From Flavipsychrobacter sp. (lineage in GTDB: Bacteria > Bacteroidota > Bacteroidia > Chitinophagales > Chitinophagaceae): DNA of 64,000 nt. Position numbers and translations under genes: made by a program. A model generated the notes under the pieces. The model made no database searches. It had not been told where the DNA came from and was given only the letters and a program-made list of their open reading frames with translations. This document shows, one piece after another, positions 61,133 to 64,000 of this stretch. The stretch lies in NCBI GenBank assembly GCA_016787265.1, contig JAEUVF010000012.1, positions 62,001 through 126,000 on the forward strand, in the 5' to 3' direction. Within the stretch, counting starts at the first letter, position 1. Every line of letters begins with the position of its first letter.

Positions 61133-61585
61133 ATGGAAGAACTGCAGTTGGTTAAACCGGTTTCAACGGATTATGAAGCGCTGACGGAACTCTGGGAAGC
61201 TTCGGTTAGAGCCACGCATGATTTTCTGCCGGAATCGGACATACAATACTTCAAACCACTGGTGCGGGATCAATTTCTCGCATCAGTGGATCTTTATGCT
61301 TTACAGGATGCATCCGGCCGCTTTCATGGATTTCTTGGCGTGCTGGATGGCAAGATTGAAATGTTGTTTGTGGATCCTGCCAGCAGAGGTAAGGGATGCG
61401 GCAAATGGTTGTTGCAAATCGCGCTAAAAGAATTGCAGGCCTACGACCTGGATGTAAATGAACAAAACCCGCAGGCGGTAGGCTTTTACCAGAAAATGGG
61501 ATTTGAAGTAGTGGGTCGTTCTCCATTGGATGCCATGGGCAAACCCTATCCAATTTTGCACATGAAGTACAGGCCCAACAATTAG
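61133..61585 (+). CDS. GNAT family N-acetyltransferase
   Basis: 150 aa, ATG 61133, 2 bp after GH125 stop. GNAT fold: [46 protein letters not shown] with the acetyl-CoA loop R-G-x-G-x-G/C-K, and [25 protein letters not shown]. This looks like the YjaB-type subfamily. Substrate unknown. Overlaps convergent trmD by 4 bp. Confidence 0.9.
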   Translation: MEELQLVKPVSTDYEALTELWEASVRATHDFLPESDIQYFKPLVRDQFLASVDLYALQDASGRFHGFLGVLDGKIEMLFVDPASRGKGCGKWLLQIALKELQAYDLDVNEQNPQAVGFYQKMGFEVVGRSPLDAMGKPYPILHMKYRPNN

Positions 61586-62259
61586 CCGTCTAATAAATCG
61601 GGCCTTTTCTGTTCGGTTCGTTGAACAGCCTGTTCATAGCGCCATTCGTCTACTTTTTTGAGATCGCCGCTGAGCAGGATATCAGGTACTTTCCAGCCTC
61701 TGAAATCTGCAGGGCGCGTATACACCGGAGGAGCCAGCAGGTTGTCCTGGAAGGAATCTGTGAGGGCGGAGGTTTCATCGTTCAGTACCCCGGGAATCAA
61801 TCTGCCAACAGCATCCACCACTACTGCTGCGGCAAGTTCACCACCGCTCAACACATAATCTCCGATAGAAATTTCCATGGTCACAAAATGATCCCGGATC
61901 CGCTGATCGATGCCTTTATAATGTCCGCAGATGATAATCAGGTTGCCCATCAGCGAAAGCTGGTTTGCGATTTTTTGCGAAAACCGGTCACCATCCGGCG
62001 TCATATAAATAACCTGCTCATAAGAGCGCTCGGCTTTTAATTGCTCAATTGCTTTAGCCAGGGGCTCGCACATCATCACCATTCCTGCACCTCCACCATA
62101 TTGATAATCATCCACTTGTCCGTATTCATTCACCGCCCACTGACGCAGGTGATGTACCTGAACCTCCAGGATGCCCTTGGTTTGGGCGCGTTTCATGATA
62201 GAATGGTTCAACGGACTTTCCAATAATTCAGGCACTACTGATATGATATCAATTCGCAT
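61582..62259 (-). CDS. trmD: tRNA (guanine-37-N1)-methyltransferase
   Basis: 225 aa, ATG at 62259. SPOUT trefoil-knot methyltransferase that adds m1G37 to tRNAs and prevents frameshifting. [79 protein letters not shown] are all present. Length typical. Not obviously in the usual rpsP-rimM-trmD-rplS operon here. Confidence 0.96.
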   Translation of the reverse strand: MRIDIISVVPELLESPLNHSIMKRAQTKGILEVQVHHLRQWAVNEYGQVDDYQYGGGAGMVMMCEPLAKAIEQLKAERSYEQVIYMTPDGDRFSQKIANQLSLMGNLIIICGHYKGIDQRIRDHFVTMEISIGDYVLSGGELAAAVVVDAVGRLIPGVLNDETSALTDSFQDNLLAPPVYTRPADFRGWKVPDILLSGDLKKVDEWRYEQAVQRTEQKRPDLLDG

Positions 62260-62321
62260 TTGGCAAAGATATTGGTTACATTTATCAACTTTGCGGCAAC
62301 GAAGCTGAGGGACCCAAGATT

Positions 62322-63260
62322 ATGTATCGAATAGCATTCATTTTATTCCTGGCAGGATATGCATTGGCTTGTAACAGGGCTGAGGAAACGCCGCTGCCAA
62401 AAATCAGGCTTACTTACAGTGATTCCCTGTATTTTAAACAGCCTGGCACCACGCTGACCACCGATCCGGTTACCAAACCTGCTGAAGAAGGCTTTTTCAA
62501 AGCCATTCCATTGGGATTGGACATTGATAGTGTAACCGGCCGAATTAATGTAAATGAAAGTGAGGGCGGCCTCCGCTACAAAATATTTTATATCAGTTCC
62601 GACCGGGAAACCGTACTAGACAGCGCCAAACTGGTTGTTTCGGGTATTGATTACCGGGATAGTATTTACAATTTGTCGGCACCCGGACTCCTTTTTGCAA
62701 CTCCCATCTACAATGCAGACCCAACCGCTGTATTACCCTGTGCGGATGACGATGACGACGACGACGACGATAATCCGGATGATCCGGATGATGATGACGA
62801 CGATTGTGAATTTGATGAAAAAGATACTGATGATGATGGAAGTGATGACCTGCCTGGTGTAAACGGGGATGGCTGTAAGGTAGATGTAGACAATGGTGTC
62901 ATTGATCTGGCAGGCAGTTTTGCAGATGGCTTCCTGGGATCCAATCCGGCTAATGGAACCACCCGCGACTTTGAATTTTTCTATCGCATAACGGATCTGA
63001 GTAGCCGAAATTTACAGGCCATTACGGTTCGGTTTTACTATTTCAATACGGCTGCTGATATTCCTGCCGGTTTACGCGCAGAATTAAATAACCGGGATGC
63101 GCAGGCAAGAGATGTGCTCATGCACAACCGGGCACGTTTTATCCAGCAATCACTGATGGCCACTACCGGTTTGATCAGGAGCGAAGACCTGATGCGTCTG
63201 GCCCGGGAAATTACCAGCCGGCCCAAACGTCCACCAATCATTATCCTTGTAGGCCGATAA
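62322..63260 (+). CDS. Asp-rich lipoprotein of unknown function
   Basis: 312 aa; lipobox AGYALAC-NRA. The first ~135 residues are a beta-rich domain (KIRLTYSDSLYFKQPGTTL, YKIFYISSDRETVLDSAKLV). A run of nearly pure Asp (residues ~143-170, with NPDDPDDDDDDCEFDEKDTDDD) encoded by GAT/GAC repeats follows, then a C-terminal domain (GDGCKVDVDNGVIDLAGSFA ... MHNRARFIQQSLMATTGLIR). The Asp run could bind calcium. No family recognised. The TPR gene follows 36 bp downstream. Confidence 0.6.
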   Translation: MYRIAFILFLAGYALACNRAEETPLPKIRLTYSDSLYFKQPGTTLTTDPVTKPAEEGFFKAIPLGLDIDSVTGRINVNESEGGLRYKIFYISSDRETVLDSAKLVVSGIDYRDSIYNLSAPGLLFATPIYNADPTAVLPCADDDDDDDDDNPDDPDDDDDDCEFDEKDTDDDGSDDLPGVNGDGCKVDVDNGVIDLAGSFADGFLGSNPANGTTRDFEFFYRITDLSSRNLQAITVRFYYFNTAADIPAGLRAELNNRDAQARDVLMHNRARFIQQSLMATTGLIRSEDLMRLAREITSRPKRPPIIILVGR

Positions 63261-63277
63261 GTCGCGGGATTTTGTAG

Positions 63278-63294
63278 TTTCGGGCTTCCCGAAA
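63278..63294 (+). promoter_or_regulatory. Hairpin abutting the start codon of the TPR gene
   Basis: TTTCGGG (63278-63284), loop CTT, CCCGAAA (63288-63294): a perfect 7-bp stem ending two bases before ATG 63297. It could limit ribosome access to the TPR gene. No T tract follows, so it is not a terminator. Confidence 0.4.
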
Positions 63295-63296
63295 TT

Positions 63297-64000
63297 ATGT
63301 CAGTGCGTTTCCAGCTTTTTGGAGTATTCTTATTGCTGCTGTTGATTTGGAAGGGATTTTCCCAAACCGGTCGGAAGACAGAAGAGGCTGTTCAATGGTT
63401 TGAGCGGGCAGAAATCAATTATAACCTGGATGAGCCCTCTACTGCTTCTGACAGTCTTGCATTGACAGCCTACGAAAAAGCCATCGGCTTACTGCTTTCC
63501 AATGATCCCCGGAATTCCATAGCCGGGGATGCCATGATCAAAAGGGGCAATATTTTTCAGGGCCAGCGCAAACTAGCTACCGCTAAGAAGGAGTATTACC
63601 GGGCATTAAACTGGTTTACTCAATATGGATCAGACAGTCTGTTGTTTTATCAGGCCAGTCTGCATTTAGGCTCCAATTTTTATTTTGCCTATGGAATTGA
63701 CAGTGCGAGATATTACCTGGAACAGGCAGCCAAACTGGCGTTGACCCATGACCGTTATCCTGATCAGGACGTATTATATAATTCATTGGGAGCGCTTTAT
63801 TTCCAAAGTTCCAATTATCCCCAGGCAGCCAATTATTTTGAAAAAGCAAGGATGTTGCTGGATCCGGCCGCTCCTGAATTCAGGGAAACATTTAATGGCT
63901 TCTCCAATAATATTGCTATTTGTGAAACTGCCCAGGGAAATTATGGTGAAGCACTTTCTATCTATAAGCCATTAATTAAAGATCCTTACCTGGGTAACCG
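63297..64000 (+). CDS. TPR-repeat exported protein, 3' end outside window (possible CHAT-type or sensor protein)
   Basis: Open from ATG 63297 to the window end (234 residues seen). Signal peptide MSVRFQLFGVFLLLLLIWKGFSQ. TPR-like helices follow: AVQWFERAEINYNLDEPSTA, DSLALTAYEKAIGLLLSNDP, LATAKKEYYRALNWFTQYGS, DSARYYLEQAAKLALTHDRY, DVLYNSLGALYFQSSNYPQA and ANYFEKARMLLDP. In this phylum, similar N-termini lead into CHAT peptidase-like or histidine-kinase domains; the missing C-terminus decides. Downstream of the Asp-rich lipoprotein in the same direction. Confidence 0.75.
   Translation, partial: MSVRFQLFGVFLLLLLIWKGFSQTGRKTEEAVQWFERAEINYNLDEPSTASDSLALTAYEKAIGLLLSNDPRNSIAGDAMIKRGNIFQGQRKLATAKKEYYRALNWFTQYGSDSLLFYQASLHLGSNFYFAYGIDSARYYLEQAAKLALTHDRYPDQDVLYNSLGALYFQSSNYPQAANYFEKARMLLDPAAPEFRETFNGFSNNIAICETAQGNYGEALSIYKPLIKDPYLGN

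Noticed and set aside
62708..62962. Minus-strand Ser-rich frame opposite the Asp run
   Set aside because: The Ser run is the reverse complement of the GAC/GAT repeat of the Asp-rich lipoprotein.

Overview
The window looks like chromosome of a Bacteroidota bacterium, most likely Chitinophagaceae or a close relative. The grounds are SusC/SusD pairs, hybrid two-component regulators, many lipoproteins with Cys after an LxxC-type lipobox, TonB-dependent receptors, and start codons that mostly lack a Shine-Dalgarno sequence. I see no rRNA, tRNA, phage, insertion sequence or CRISPR array. This is ordinary chromosome rich in carbohydrate-degradation genes.

Layout. 1-8 kb: a LolA-like periplasmic protein and a tandem pair of sortilin-type (VPS10/BNR-repeat) secreted beta-propeller proteins, each gene followed by a clear intrinsic terminator. 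8-14.3 kb: small housekeeping and envelope genes, including a beta-carbonic anhydrase, a 2H phosphoesterase-like protein, a degenerate TraB/GumN protein, a cupin and an AraC regulator. 14.9-25.7 kb: plus-strand glycosidases (GH29 and GH95 alpha-L-fucosidases, a PA14-containing GH3) with a TonB-dependent receptor. 39.1-25.7 kb, read leftwards: a polysaccharide utilisation locus of HTCS regulator, SusC, SusD, two surface glycan-binding lipoproteins and a clan GH-A lipoprotein glycosidase, converging on the GH3 gene. 40.9-45.6 kb: an isopropylmalate-type operon leuC-leuD-synthase-leuB, whose synthase resembles Leptospira citramalate synthase more than LeuA. 45.9-49.6 kb: a DUF433/DUF5615 toxin-antitoxin pair and small envelope genes. 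49.7-54.7 kb: a tight operon of Gfo/Idh/MocA oxidoreductase, NagB-type deaminase, ROK kinase and penicillin-acylase-family hydrolase. 54.8-57.3 kb: ZIP transporter, DUF6132, DsrE-like and YpfJ-like genes. 57.4-61.1 kb: a GH92-GH125 alpha-mannosidase pair. 61.1-64 kb: GNAT, trmD, an Asp-rich lipoprotein, and the start of a TPR protein that runs off the window.

Together the enzymes suggest a cell that takes glycans apart at the surface and in the periplasm (fucose, mannose, glucose-type and amino-sugar units) and passes the products to a cytoplasmic sugar/amino-sugar operon.

The least explained signal is non-coding. Two intergenic regions 34 kb apart (14436-14798 and 48529-48904) are copies of one element. 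It has a conserved hairpin block at one end, a variable middle, and at the other end an array of degenerate 11-nt units that keep perfect 11-nt register (10 units in one copy, 12 in the other). The repeated 4-nt core is mostly CGGT in one copy and often TGCT in the other. Two more repeat families lie at gene ends: a CACCGGTCGGGTG palindrome family (40.8 and 54.7 kb) and a GTGAAAG heptamer family (44.1, 55.9 and 56.4 kb) that supplies C-terminal codons and stop codons of neighbouring genes.
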